Positions 37,605 through 48,119 of a stretch of 64,000 nt of DNA are shown here, in pieces (positions within the stretch are counted from its first letter, which is position 1; the number at the start of each line of letters is the position of its first letter). Below the pieces are notes generated by a model that had not been told where the DNA came from, searched no databases, and saw only the letters and a list, made by a program, of their open reading frames with translations. The DNA comes from Erinaceus europaeus (taxonomy: Eukaryota; Chordata; Mammalia; Eulipotyphla; Erinaceidae), in assembly GCF_950295315.1 (NCBI RefSeq), contig NC_080179.1, forward strand, positions 67,697,961-67,761,960. Direction: 5' to 3'. A program made the translations under genes and the position numbers.

Positions 37605-38149
37605 GGACAAATGAGTAATCAAATTTGTTAACTAGTTTCATTCCCACGAGGGGCTTCTGTTTCCTTCCCAGAGGTTGGAAATGACTCTCTTCCCAGGAAG
37701 AATGACTCTCTTCCTCTAATAACATGCTTCCTACGTGCCTACCGTACTTGGTATATGCACAGACAAACCAACCTCTGGAAAGGCCCAGTTCTGGACTCAG
37801 GGGCTGTCCACCTTGTTTTGCCCAGCCAGGAATCTACTTAAAGGTAAGTCCCACTCAGTCTAGATACATAGCCATTCCTCAATGACTTAAGCATAGATAC
37901 CCATTGAGGCTAACTCAGTGCTCTGTGATGAGAACCAGATAATTTATTATTATTATTATTATTATTATACCTCAAGGATTCTTTCTGGTTCCCTTCCCTA
38001 ACAGAAGTGACAGTAGCTCTTCTCTTCCCTGATCCAGCTTTCTGGTCCTTCTGCCAGCCATGATATCATCTCCCCAGACAATAACTTGGATCCATTGGCA
38101 TATTAGATTTCAGGATCAGGGGAAAAAAGAAAAAGGAAAAAAAAAAAGA
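37605..38149. other. Unique sequence with (TTA)n
   Basis: Otherwise unremarkable. A run of about nine TTA units at 37940-37968. Confidence 0.55.
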
Positions 38150-38690
38150 GAGAGAACTAGTATAGCCACAGGGCCTTTGGAATATAACTAAAATATGCCT
38201 ACTAGCTATCTACAAAACAAAGACCCCCCCAACTCTTCATCTGCACTATTCTAGCCTTTAGGTCCATGACTGGGCAACAATTTGTTTGGCTTTGTATGTG
38301 AACTTTCTAGTCAATCACCAGGTTCCAGATGCTAGCAGGATGCCAACCAGACTTCCCTAGACAGACAGCCCCACCAATGTGTCCTGGACCTCTGCTTCCC
38401 CCAAAGCCCTTCCCAACTAGGGAAAGAGAGAGGCAGGCTGGGAGTATGGATCAACCTGTCAATGCCCATGTTCAGTGGGGAAGCAACTGCAGAAGACATT
38501 CAACCTTCTGCATCCCACAATGACCTTGGGTCCATACTCCCAGAGGGTTAAAGAATAGGAAAGCTATCAGGGGAGGGGATGGGATACAGGTCTGGTGGTG
38601 GGAATTGTGTGGAGTTGTACCCCTCTTATCCCATGGTTTTGTTAATGTTTCCTTTTTATAAATAAAAAATTTTTAATTAAAGAAGTGATA
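38150..38690 (+). mobile_element. L1 3' UTR, sense
   Basis: Reverse complement of the 28671 block. Begins ACTAGTATAGCCACAGGGCC and ends CTTTTTATAAATAAAAAATT, a genuine AATAAA-containing 3' end. Confidence 0.83.
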
Positions 38691-39056
38691 GTAGCTCTTC
38701 ACCTGTTTAGCTGAAGGTGTAGCTCTAGTCCCATTTTAGCCATCTTTGGGTTTCCTGTGTTTTTGTCTAGTGTCCACCGCTGCCTCTTGTTATAGATTCC
38801 CTCACCCAGTGCCCCACACACTCAACAGAATAATATGTGGTTCAAACCTGGGGCTTTAGCTTTGCAAATCCTTTGCTCTGCCACTGAGATATCTCCCTAA
38901 CCCTGCTAGTAATCTGCTATCTTCTCTTCATTTAGCTTCACTCTTAATTTAGATTTTCCCAACAGAGAGAGAAAATCGTATACACACCTAGTTTCCCCTA
39001 TAGATAAGACAAAGCTGGATAGCTGCCTATCAAGATAGTCTTATTTCTTTTGTTTA
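38691..39056. other. Unique sequence with degraded SINE
   Basis: 38835-38905 carries GTTCAAACCTGGGGC and GCCACTGAGATATCTCCC, a weak antisense tRNA-like fragment. Confidence 0.4.
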
Positions 39057-39258
39057 ATTTTTTAAATTTTATTTATTTCATTTATTTTATTATTGGGTAG
39101 AGACAGAGAGAAATTGAGAGGGGAGGGGGAGATAGAAACTGAGACAGAAAGATACCTGCAGCCCTGCTTTACCCTCCAGGTGGGGACCAGGGCCTTGAAC
39201 CTGGGTCCCTGCACACTGTAATGTGTGCACTTAACCAGGTGCACCACCACCTGGCCCC
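39057..39258 (-). repeat. B-type SINE
   Basis: Antisense, with the TTCACC...GAAGC segment deleted (GCTTTACCCTCCAGGTGGGG). Confidence 0.88.
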
Positions 39259-39278
39259 TAAAATCAATTTTTTAAAAA

Positions 39279-39543
39279 AATATTTATTTATTCCCTTTTG
39301 TTGCCCTTGTTTTCGATATTGTTGTTACTGATGTTGTCATTGTTGGATAGGACAGAGAGAAATGGAGAGAGGAGGGGAAGACAGAGAAGGGGAGAGAAAG
39401 ACAGACACCTGCAGACCTGCTTCACCGCCTGTGAAGCGACTCCCCTGCAGGTGGGGAGCCTCGGGCTCAAACCCGGATCCTTAAGCTGGTGCTTGCACTT
39501 TGCGCCACGCGCGCTTAACCCGCTGTGCCACCGCCCAACTCCC
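39279..39543 (-). repeat. A-type SINE
   Basis: Antisense, close to consensus, ending CCACCGCCCAACTCCCTA. Flanks (C)CTAAAAT(C/G)AATTTTTTA at 39257 and 39542 form the target duplication. Confidence 0.95.
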
Positions 39544-39559
39544 TAAAATGAATTTTTTA

Positions 39560-39695
39560 ATGAGAACGAAAGAGCTAGAGACCAGAGCCCTGCTCAGCTC
39601 TCGCTTATAATGTTTTTGGGAATTGAACCTGGGACCTCAGAGCTTCAGGCATGACAGGCTTTTACAGAACCAATATGCTCTCTCCATAGCCCTGA
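39560..39695 (-). repeat. E-type SINE
   Basis: CCTGCTCAGCTCTCGCTTAT, GGGAATTGAACCTGGGAC, CAGGCATGACAGGC. Confidence 0.85.
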
Positions 39696-41394
39696 TTTTA
39701 TTTCTTGAACCCTCCTTATTTCAATGCTCTCCTCTCTCCCTCTCAATTCTTCTGTCTCTATTCAGTAAATAAACAAAATATTAAAAAGAAATGCAGGCAT
39801 TTTACAGATTAGGAGACTGAGACACAAGAAGCAGTACCCAAGATAATGTACAGCCAAGCCGCCGTCTAGATGGCCTCTGAGAGGCTTTTAGCCACCCTGC
39901 GTGATTGCCTCTCAAAAGGGCGAGGAGAGGTGTCCTCAGAGCCTCCAGGAGTTGACCTTTCCTGTACTCAGGCACCACAGATGCGTCGAATTCCCTGGGA
40001 TCACCTAAGTTTATCTGTGTCTCCCAGGTTAAATTTTACTTGCAGGCAATGAAAGGAATCCACATTGAGCTTTCTAGGTGGGAGAGCCTAGAGACGTGAG
40101 GGGATTGCCTTCTAGACTTAGTCTTAGAGTCTGAAGTCAAAAAGTCCAAGGATCTTTTGGAGAAAAATTGGAGATCGTGCGACCAGAGAACTGTAGGGAG
40201 GCTACTAAATGAGGTTTTTGCTAATTAACTGAAACCTCTGAAGGGCAGAGGGAGTACAGGTGGGTCATATTTGGACGGGATGCTTTTCCGGGCACGAATG
40301 GGTTAGGAGGGCTTCTGATTTCAAAGATTAAAAAACGGGGGAATGCTCTCAGACTGATTTAGGTAATTACCTACTCCAGGGGCAGGAGGACTGCTGTGGG
40401 TTGACAGGGTGAAGTCCTAAGCCCTTCTGAGACCATCTCCACAGATATACTCTGTAATGACATCATCAGGGCAGGGTCCTGATCACAGGGAGAAACCAGC
40501 CAAGGACAGAACTCAAGAGGAATGCCTTGCTCTTAGACTTCCAGCCTCCAGAACTGTGAGAAAATGGATTTTTAAAAAAATTATTAACACTGGTTAAAAT
40601 GATAAGGCCTCAGGGTATAGTTTCACACACATGTGTATGTGTATAAAACTCACTGTAGCCACCCCCCCCCCATAACAACTATAGTTTTCATAAAAGTCTA
40701 AGAAACATTTGGTTACTATTTTGTTTGGCAAGTCAATTTGCTTTAGTCTGCGATATTCTCTATAGGAGCAAAGCTGTTTGGTATTGCCTTTCTGTTCTTT
40801 GCTTAAGAGAATGGATTTTGGGGGGGTGGCTAGATAGCTCCCACCATGCTGGGGAAAACCCGTGTTGTTGTTGCTCTACCCACCCCCAACTCTTTCTCAT
40901 CTTTCCATCTAAAAAAGTTGACCTGAAGTGACAAAACCCCAGTGGCAAACGATAGTAAAGCAAGAAAATGGAGTTCTGTTCTCTCAGCTGTTGGGGATTA
41001 TGGTGTGATATGATGTTTTGGAGTCGTGGATTGACCTGAGACTGATAACCTACAGGCCCGAGTCTGGTGCTATGCTCTCTCACTCCCCTCTCCCCAGTTC
41101 CGGCCCCACAAGCTCTGACTCTAAAGGGGCTGGTCAGTAGTTAGGGCTAACCTAACAAAGAGGAATTGTTCAGGCTCCTGTGAGCTGTGGACACATAAAT
41201 GTCCACTGTGTTCCTGTCTGTGGGATAGTGATGAGGCTTTGCAGGGAGTCTTTCAGCATTATCTTGCTGGGCTGCACACACAGGAGGCTGGTGGGGGCAG
41301 GCAGCTTTATCCATGTACCTCCTTAGTTTCTGGCCACTTCCTTGCTTGTGGTTGTCCGTGGACAGTGTCACTTGAATCCAGCTTTCTTCTCTTC
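39696..41394. other. Mostly unique sequence
   Basis: 40600-40740 resembles the antisense L1 3' block (ACAACTATAGTTTTCATAAA). No exon supported. Confidence 0.45.
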
Positions 41395-41509
41395 CTGCTT
41401 TTTTTTTTTTTTTTTGTATTGCTCACTTCTGCTTTATGATGGTTGGGGGAGGAAAGGAAGGAAATCTTGAACCTGGGTCTTTTGGGGATCCAGGCAAGAA
41501 AGTCTTTCT
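41395..41509 (-). repeat. E-type SINE, first part (host of nested insertions)
   Basis: TTTTTTTTTTGTATTGCTCA, CTTGAACCTGGGTCTTTTGG and CAGGCAAGAAAGTCTTTCT. The missing remainder resumes at 48061. Confidence 0.75.
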
Positions 41510-41518
41510 AGAGGGGGT
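41510..41518 (+). repeat. 5' end of an E-type SINE split by the ERV
   Basis: AGAGGGGGT is the start of the element that resumes at 47731 as GGGGTAGATTGCATAATAG. GGGGT is present at both edges. Confidence 0.75.
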
Positions 41519-42102
41519 TGTTAGCGAGCATAAATCAAACCACCATCCACTGTAAGGAAGCAAAGATGTTTATTGACGAATTGCAATCCGGGCCGAGATG
41601 GTGACTGGTGTTAGTCTACCAAGCTCGGCCCCGAACAGGGCTCAAACCATACAATTTATAGGAATTCAGACTACACTCAGGGAGGGGGAGCACATCACCT
41701 TATCAATCTACATCCAATAACAGGCTATAGCAAACACAAGATCCAATCATTTCAAACTTAGCAAAAGCATGATCCATTCAAAGCAAAGCGCGGGCTAGTT
41801 TCAAATATAGTAAGATCACACAACCAATAGAATTCAACCAGGCAGGGTCGCCACATCCCCCTGCCATCTGCTATGACCACCCATCCGGTGGGCTGCATAC
41901 CACAAAGTCAGTTCAAAGGTCCTGATAAGGCTTATCCCCATGTAGGGTCCTTTGAACAATGGGTGGCCTTACTGATTAGGTCCTGTTTATTCAAGGGGGA
42001 AGGGGCAAGGAATTTTCCACCTCATACTACAAGCAACTCATACTAAAAGCACTTAACAAACAACTGCATAAAAAGGGAATTTCAAGGCTACTGCCTTTTA
42101 CA
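41519..42102 (-). repeat. 3' LTR
   Basis: 584 bp, TG...CA. By eye no difference from the copy at 47147. Minus-strand AATAAA at 41574-41569, and TATA-like CCTATAAATT at 41662-41653. Confidence 0.95.
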
Positions 42103-42115
42103 TTCCCCACTTGTC
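42103..42115 (-). other. Polypurine tract
   Basis: On the minus strand GACAAGTGGGGAA sits immediately before the 3' LTR, the expected plus-strand primer position. Confidence 0.75.
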
Positions 42116-42149
42116 TTAGCCGAGAATCAAATCTTTGATTCATCTTCAT

Positions 42150-42870
42150 CTTTTTTTTCTTTTGGGTCAGTGGGATCAGCAACTGTCCTCTTCAAATGAA
42201 TGTGATGAATCTAGTGGCACTTTCTGGCAACCTTTGCAGCAGTTGGTGTACTCAGGATCACAATATAAGGTCTTTCTCACTGGGTGTGCCTTGTGGAGCA
42301 GGCAGCAGGTGACAGGGTCCTTCCCAAAGGCTTGTAGCACAGCATTCTAATTGTCCTGCAATATAGGCTGGATATCTGTAAGAACTTGGTAACAGTTGTG
42401 GGATAGATCAGAGACAAGAGCATCACAGATCATGACAGCAGCAGTCTGCCAAAAACCATTTCAAAGGGAGACAGTTTGTTTACAATGGGAAACAGTGTAC
42501 TCTCAGAAGGGCCTGAGCCAGGAGCGATACCCATCCCCTGCCAGTTTCAAGGGTTAATTTAGTTAAAGTCTCCTTTAAGGTCTAATTTATCTCTCTACCT
42601 GCCCAGGGATATAGGGCTCGTTAGCATAATGAAATTCCCAATTTGTTCCCATTTCTCAGGTCACTAACTGAGACACAAAAACAGTGAATGTCTGCTTACC
42701 AGAACCAATGGTGAGAGGGAACTCTCCACCTGGGCACTGTTTTATCTAAAATTTTCTTGCTCACTATCTATGCCCCCTCAGACTTCATTGGTTAAACCTC
42801 TACCCAACTTGAAAATGTGTACTTATACCCAAAAGTCTCTGATTTTACTTCTGTAAAATCTATTTAGTCT
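42150..42870 (-). pseudogene. pol: ERV integrase remnant
   Basis: On the minus strand DFTEVK starts near 42860, with a YKY and WVE further on, as around the first catalytic Asp of gammaretroviral integrases. Where the second Asp is expected, the frame reads IGSGKQ, so that residue looks lost. The DNA-binding tail is recognisable near 42190 (TPTA.KV, then HLKRTVADPT). Several stops and frameshifts separate these blocks. Only about 50 bp separate its end from the polypurine tract, so no env follows. Confidence 0.7.
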
Positions 42871-42993
42871 CTAGTCCTAATCTCTTGCCCATCTTATTTC
42901 TCCTTACTGTATCCAGGGTCCTTTGGAAGCAGGGAGCCTAGTAGAATCAATGTCAAGGCTGGCCCTGCTTGTTGTGTAGCTGCACAAGTGGCT

Positions 42994-43257
42994 TCATCTG
43001 CCCTCTAGTTTCTTTTCTGATGTCCGGAACAATGGGTCACGGCTGCTTCTTGCAGGGTCCATGCAGCCTCCAGTAGGTTCTTTGTGCTGGATCATCTTCC
43101 CGGTGGGAGTCAGGAATCTTCTCTCCCCACATGCTCCATGCACACACCATGTAGCAAAGGCATACCTCTTGGCAGTCATGCATTTGTAGGGAGCCTCAGG
43201 ATCCGTCTCCAACATCAGGGTGGCAGGGTTCAGGCCGGTAGCAGCACTGAATTTCAC
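42994..43257 (-). pseudogene. pol: ERV RNase H remnant
   Basis: An 87-codon frame joins GLNPATLM (RT/RNase H linker type) almost directly to RYAFAT...HGA (RNase H core), so the first part of RNase H, including its early catalytic acid, is deleted or unrecognisable. It ends in unrelated-looking sequence. Confidence 0.65.
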
Positions 43258-43444
43258 TCATGGCTGGTCTAGGAACAGAACTTGGTAGCAGGTTAGGTGG
43301 GCATTGGACTTGCCCCAGTGATGGTTTGTCTGCTTTCCTTACCAGCTGTGCCACAGGTGCTATTGTCTTCAGGCATTTTGTCCATCCAGCAGCTACAGGG
43401 TCCAATATTTGACAAATAGGCAACGGGCCTGTGTCATGGCCCAA
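43196..43444 (-). pseudogene. pol: ERV reverse transcriptase C-terminal remnant
   Basis: An 82-codon frame with LDPVAAGWTKCLK, LVRKADK and LGQ, the connection region that follows the RT palm and fingers in gamma-like pol. The polymerase active-site region itself is absent, as only nucleocapsid remnants lie upstream. Confidence 0.7.
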
Positions 43445-43517
43445 GTTTTTGGGTCAGCACTCCCCGGCTTATGCCTTTAAGTTCATCCACCAGCAGTCTA
43501 AATGGCTTGTTGATAAA

Positions 43518-43559
43518 ACAGCCTTTCTTCCAGTGTCCTTTTTCTTTGCAGCAACATCA
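43518..43559 (-). pseudogene. gag: Nucleocapsid zinc knuckle with first Cys changed to stop
   Basis: The minus strand reads stop-C-C-C-K-E-K-G-H-W-K-K-G-C. With the stop (TGA, 43559-43557) at the first Cys position this is CX2CX4HX4C, the single CCHC knuckle of gammaretroviral Gag. Confidence 0.75.
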
Positions 43560-43627
43560 CTGATCTTTCTCTTCCCTTAGCCCCAATTTTCTGACTTTCC
43601 TTTTCCCTCTGGGCACTGCCCCAACTT

Positions 43628-43696
43628 TCTCTTTCTTTCTTTCTTTCTTCCTTCCTTCCTTCCTTCCTTCCTTTCTTTCTTTCTTTCTTTCTTTCC
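43628..43696. repeat. TTTC/TTCC microsatellite inside ERV gag
   Basis: CTTT units flank a TTCC block, lying between the capsid and nucleocapsid remnants. Confidence 0.93.
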
Positions 43697-43727
43697 AAAG
43701 TCTAATGTCAAAACATTTACCAACTTC

Positions 43728-43931
43728 TTAAAAACCCTCTGAGCAATCTCTCAGCTTTTCTTTAAAATCTTTCTGTCTTCTGTAACTTTTTTCTAACACC
43801 TGGGGCAGATTTGAGCAACAAAAGGCCAAATTCAGTGTCATTCTATTTACCTTAGAGAAATTTGTGGGCCATTTTACTGCCTCTTGGAGACCCCCTAAGA
43901 GAACCTGGCAGTATGATTGAAGGGGTATCAC
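43728..43931 (-). pseudogene. gag: ERV capsid C-terminal remnant
   Basis: A 67-codon frame containing LLGGLQEAVKWPTNFSKVN, then FKEKL, in the arrangement of the C-terminal half of gamma-type capsid. Truncated on both sides. Confidence 0.65.
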
Positions 43932-43959
43932 TGCTGTACTCGTACATTTGTAACCAGTA

Positions 43960-45290
43960 AGACATACACAAAACCAGATTAAGAGCTTACCAAAATTGAC
44001 AATCTAATGACCAGAATTTGCCTATACATCTCTATGTAATTTTAGAAGGTCTTTTTAACAAACAGATATACCAATATAGTATATAAAGTCAGTATCTAAT
44101 GTGTTGACATAATAAAATGATCACCATTTTTTAGCATTATTTTAAACTGCTTGGGCAATTTAAGCACAATATCAAAACAGTTTTTGTTAAGATCTTTACT
44201 CATCACAAAGCTATCATGAATAAGTGTAGATATAAAACTCTTAATAGATTTTACCCCTTAGAACTCTAATATGGCAACTTAAAAGGCTAAAATAAACCTC
44301 ATAACTTAAATATTCAAAATAATAATTTTGTTAAATCAGGATTTGCCAAAACAAATCTTCTATCAGACCAAAAATACCATTTGTCAAGAATAAATCTCTG
44401 ACAGTGTCTTAAAACAAACCAGATAATTTTTAAAAGCAGAAAGATATAAAGAGGAAAACCAGAGCAAAAGCCTCAGGCTAGAAAATCATTAATATAACCA
44501 CTGTGTTATTTTTCACTCGCCTAAGCCAGTTCTACTTCTTTAGTTGAGAAGGTATTTTAAAACATTTACATGTCAATAACCTTCCTGCCATTTTTCACAC
44601 AAGAGATAGAGACACATCTTCAGCGTGTGATACCTAACTTGAGAGACTGTTTGAATTTTAAAGAGCATACATTTAAAAGTTACCTTTTTAACCTACTGTA
44701 GCAATTTCTATGACCAGGATCTCTAAACCAAATTCAGTTTAACTAAATTTTTCCTTAAACTTTAAACAAACTCTAATTACTTAGAGAGTTAACACATACT
44801 AGTGACTTCTCAAAGCATTTTCAATGTCAGACAAATGCCAAATTTGCTGTGGACCAATATCTATAAAATAGATAATTTGCATATCAATTTGGAGAAGATG
44901 AATTGTCACATTAAATACTTAAGACTTTAAATCTTTAGCTGTCTTAGCAAATGAATTTTTACCCTTATATTACCACATAAGAACTGTATTGAGAACTCTT
45001 TTTTAAAGAACTTTGATAAGAATGCAGCTTTAAAGTTACTTACACTTTTAACCTTAAGATTAACATTTTTAGGCCACTAAAACAAACCTAAAACACACAT
45101 ATAAACATGTAAGACATCTCATAGCCACCTTTTTATCATTTATATATCTGGGCTGATTGCTTAGGGGAAAAGAGCAGCTTTTAACCAGTACAGACACATC
45201 TTAGCAACATACCTGGTCAAACACAAATTTAGATCTGCACTCACACAATTTTTCAAGATGAAACATCTCACATTTATATACTAAGAATTT
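43960..45290 (-). other. AT-rich non-coding block inside the ERV
   Basis: About 1.3 kb with very low GC, no frame above 60 codons and no retroviral similarity that I can see. It separates the gag start from the capsid remnant. It may be a badly mutated gag stretch or foreign DNA captured by a defective element. Confidence 0.55.
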
Positions 45291-45499
45291 TCTTTTATCC
45301 AATAGCTCCTAGGACAACCTTAACTAGCCCTAAATAAATAAGGAGAAAGAAACAAATTCTTTCAGCTTCTCTCCACGAGGAGCCCAAGAGGACCAAGGGC
45401 AGTTTCAGACAGCTCCAGTCAGCTCTGGGGGGCATGGGTAAAGCCACACACATGCTAGCACTATCACCCATCTGCACCCATGGGCCCGTCCCAGGTCAC

Positions 45500-45915
45500 A
45501 GCCACACCGAGGCAGGGCGGGGTGTCGCCCCTGTACTAGAGCTGCTGCCTGGCCCGGCTCCAGGCCCCTGCTGTGACCAGCTAGCCTGACTCCTGTGAGG
45601 GCAGGGTGGCACCCTCAGGGTCCTGCCTGGACTAGCCTGAGGACATGATTCTGTTACTCAGGCTTAAAAGAGAGACAAAGACAAGGCAAAATTCAGCTGG
45701 CAACTTCAGGCCGGAACCAAATCTGGTCCCGTCGCTCTGAGATGATTTCTTAATGTTGACCAAAAAGACACAGGGACACAAAAAAGCACAGAAACACATC
45801 TTACATCGAAGGTGAGCCTCTCTGAGGAACAAAAAGTCATGAGTTTATATTTATGCACTCCTACCCCCAAGCTATGAGTAACCAGGTCCAGTGGGGCAGA
45901 TGCCACCTGGCCCAT
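45500..45915 (-). pseudogene. gag: ERV gag 5' end (matrix)
   Basis: The ATG at 45915-45913 starts MGQVAS, with Gly2 as a myristoylation site as in gammaretroviral matrix. A reading of 69 codons ends at 45706, and a shifted frame continues with partly matrix-like text. A GC-rich, Pro-rich stretch follows around 45480-45620. Confidence 0.65.
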
Positions 45916-47126
45916 TCCTGCAAAGTGAAAGTAAGTGAACACGAAACACAGACTGACAAACAGACAAGACACACACAGACAGACAAGCGCGCTTAACAAA
46001 TGTCCAGACAATACCTAACACCCCAGATTTCACGGGTTCTTTTTATACTTTTCTTACAGCCAGCTGGCACACCGTTTTCTCATTCTCACACACTTTTTCC
46101 CTATCAACCCAAAGGGTGTCCACTTGGGACCTTCTTCCCTTTTTGGGCTGCAAGAAGTTTTTATTAATGGAGACTCCAGTTTTTCTAAAATTTTTTAACC
46201 TTTAACCTCCTGTGGTACCATAACACAAAATAAGGGAAGGAGACAAACAAAAAGACAAACCGCAAATGCTGCGAGACCAACAGGGCAGATTGTAAGTGGG
46301 GAAAAAGGAACTGACATCTGACAGATGTCAGGCACACAACAATGCTCGCCTGGCCGGGCCCCTCGCGGGACCTTAAGGGGTCTTAGCTTAGGGGTGACCG
46401 TATGATCCCCGGTCTAGGTCTCAACTACATTGAGAACCCCCACTTAGCTGAAACGACTCCACGGACACGCAGGTTAGAGCCCACTCAAGCCCCGTAGCTT
46501 TTCAGGCCGTGAGGCACATAACATTCACACACACGCAGCAGACCATGCATTCAGTCAAGATTGGGCAATTACCATTCCGGCCGCCGCTACTAAGGAATAT
46601 TGCCAGTTAGGCCTTCGGGAATCACCAGAGAGTAGCTCTGGCCAGACCCCCTCAGCTGCACTATCAAGCTCAGCCTTTTCGCGAATTGCCAAAGGGTGAG
46701 AGAAAGAAAAAGGACAGACAGAGAGTGGCCACACAAGACAAATCGCGGTCAGGGCGCGAACTATCTCTCAAGTCCTATTACCACCCTGCCTACCCGGGGC
46801 TGTCGGATCCTCTTGCAGATCCCTAGGGTGTCGATCCTCTTTCAGATTCGTCACCAGTCTGACCCGCCCCAACGGCCTGGAAGTCGTCACTTCTCAGCAC
46901 CGCGGTCTGGGATTTTTTCCGCGGCGTCCCGCAATCCACAGACCCTCAGGCCCCGCGGGGACGTGCACCAAAAATCAGGCCTGACCTACCAGTCCTCCGG
47001 AGGCACAACACTGAAAACGGTACCGCACAAAATGTAGGCCTAACTTACCGGCGCCGGGCAGGGCTTCCAAGGCCTCCGAGGGTCCGGACCCAGGATGGGG
47101 TGTCCTCAGGAATCCCCGTCTGAGGG
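45916..47126 (-). other. ERV leader
   Basis: About 1.2 kb between primer site and gag ATG, with a GC-rich proximal part. It ends in TCTGTGTGTGTCTTGTCTGT-like pyrimidine/GT text just before gag. The 113-codon plus frame at 46696-47037 is antisense to the element and is not called. Confidence 0.6.
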
Positions 47127-47144
47127 ATCTCGCTGGAGCCTCCA
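47127..47144 (-). other. Primer binding site, tRNA-Thr-like
   Basis: The minus strand reads TGGAGGCTCCAGCGAGAT starting two bases after the 5' LTR. From memory of mammalian tRNA-Thr(UGU) this matches its 3' end with about two mismatches. Confidence 0.7.
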
Positions 47145-47146
47145 AA

Positions 47147-47730
47147 TGTTAGCGAGCATAAATCAAACCACCATCCACTGTAAGGAAGCAAAGATGTTTA
47201 TTGACGAATTGCAATCCGGGCCGAGATGGTGACTGGTGTTAGTCTACCAAGCTCGGCCCCGAACAGGGCTCAAACCATACAATTTATAGGAATTCAGACT
47301 ACACTCAGGGAGGGGGAGCACATCACCTTATCAATCTACATCCAATAACAGGCTATAGCAAACACAAGATCCAATCATTTCAAACTTAGCAAAAGCATGA
47401 TCCATTCAAAGCAAAGCGCGGGCTAGTTTCAAATATAGTAAGATCACACAACCAATAGAATTCAACCAGGCAGGGTCGCCACATCCCCCTGCCATCTGCT
47501 ATGACCACCCATCCGGTGGGCTGCATACCACAAAGTCAGTTCAAAGGTCCTGATAAGGCTTATCCCCATGTAGGGTCCTTTGAACAATGGGTGGCCTTAC
47601 TGATTAGGTCCTGTTTATTCAAGGGGGAAGGGGCAAGGAATTTTCCACCTCATACTACAAGCAACTCATACTAAAAGCACTTAACAAACAACTGCATAAA
47701 AAGGGAATTTCAAGGCTACTGCCTTTTACA
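47147..47730 (-). promoter_or_regulatory. 5' LTR with promoter and poly(A) signal
   Basis: 584 bp. On the minus strand the TATA-like CCTATAAATT is at 47290-47281 and AATAAA at 47202-47197, about 85 bp apart, giving a short R region. The rest upstream is presumably U3. Confidence 0.93.
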
Positions 47731-47852
47731 GGGGTAGATTGCATAATAGTTATGCAAACAGACACTCATGCCTACGGCTACAAGGTCCCAGGTTTAGTCC
47801 CCTGCACCACCATAAGTCAGAACTGAGCAGTACTCTGGTAAATAAATAAATA
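47731..47852 (+). repeat. E-type SINE, remainder after ERV insertion
   Basis: GGGGTAGATTGCATAATAGT, CCCAGGTTTAGTCCCCTGC, CACCATAAGTCAGAACTGAG and an (AATA)n tail. Its 5' tip is at 41510. Confidence 0.88.
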
Positions 47853-48060
47853 ATTTGAGGCCAGGTGGTTGAGTGCACATGTTACAATGCACAAAGATGC
47901 AGGTTCAAGCCCCAGTCCCCACCTGCAGGGGGAAAGCTTTGTGAGTGGTGAAATATTGCTACAGGTGTCTCTCTGTCTCTCTCTCTCCCCCTTCCCTCTT
48001 GAGTTTTGGCTGTCTCTCTATCCATTAAATAAATAAAGATAAAAAATTATTTTTTAAAAA
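47853..48060 (+). repeat. B-type SINE fused behind the E-type SINE
   Basis: GAGGCCAGGTGGTTGAGTGC head (slightly shortened) to AAATAAATAAAGATAAAAAA. It lies inside the AGAAAGYCTTTCT target duplication, so E and B were inserted either as one dimer or sequentially. Confidence 0.88.
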
Positions 48061-48105
48061 AGAAAGCCTTTCTACTTAACCATTACACTATCTCCCCCAT
48101 CTTTA
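48061..48105 (-). repeat. E-type SINE, second part
   Basis: AGAAAGCCTTTCTACTTAAC and CATTACACTATCTCCCCC complete the copy begun at 41395. AGAAAG(T/C)CTTTCT is the 13-bp duplication (41497-41509, 48061-48073). Confidence 0.8.
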
Positions 48106-48119
48106 GAATCCAATTGTCA

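Larger units (their letters stand above)
41519..47730 (-). mobile_element. Endogenous retrovirus, gamma-like, defective
   Basis: Two 584-bp direct repeats starting TGTTAGCG and ending TTTTACA bound 5,044 bp of internal DNA, with GGGGT duplicated outside (41514-41518, 47731-47735). TATA box, AATAAA and primer site are all on the minus strand, so the right LTR is the 5' LTR. Reading leftward, I see a 1.2-kb leader, a MGQ gag start, an AT-rich non-coding block, capsid and nucleocapsid remnants, the end of reverse transcriptase, RNase H, integrase, and then directly the polypurine tract. Protease, most of RT and all of env are missing. All frames are broken. The class I (gamma) assignment rests on the gag start, CCHC layout and integrase text. 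The recent date and decayed interior point to a defective family moved in trans. Confidence 0.9.

Noticed and set aside
42103..42560. env gene remnant before the 3' LTR
   Set aside because: The translated text matches the integrase tail up to about 50 bp from the polypurine tract, leaving no room for env.
46696..47037. 113-codon plus-strand frame in the ERV leader
   Set aside because: It is antisense to the element, has no homology, and is explained by GC-rich leader composition.
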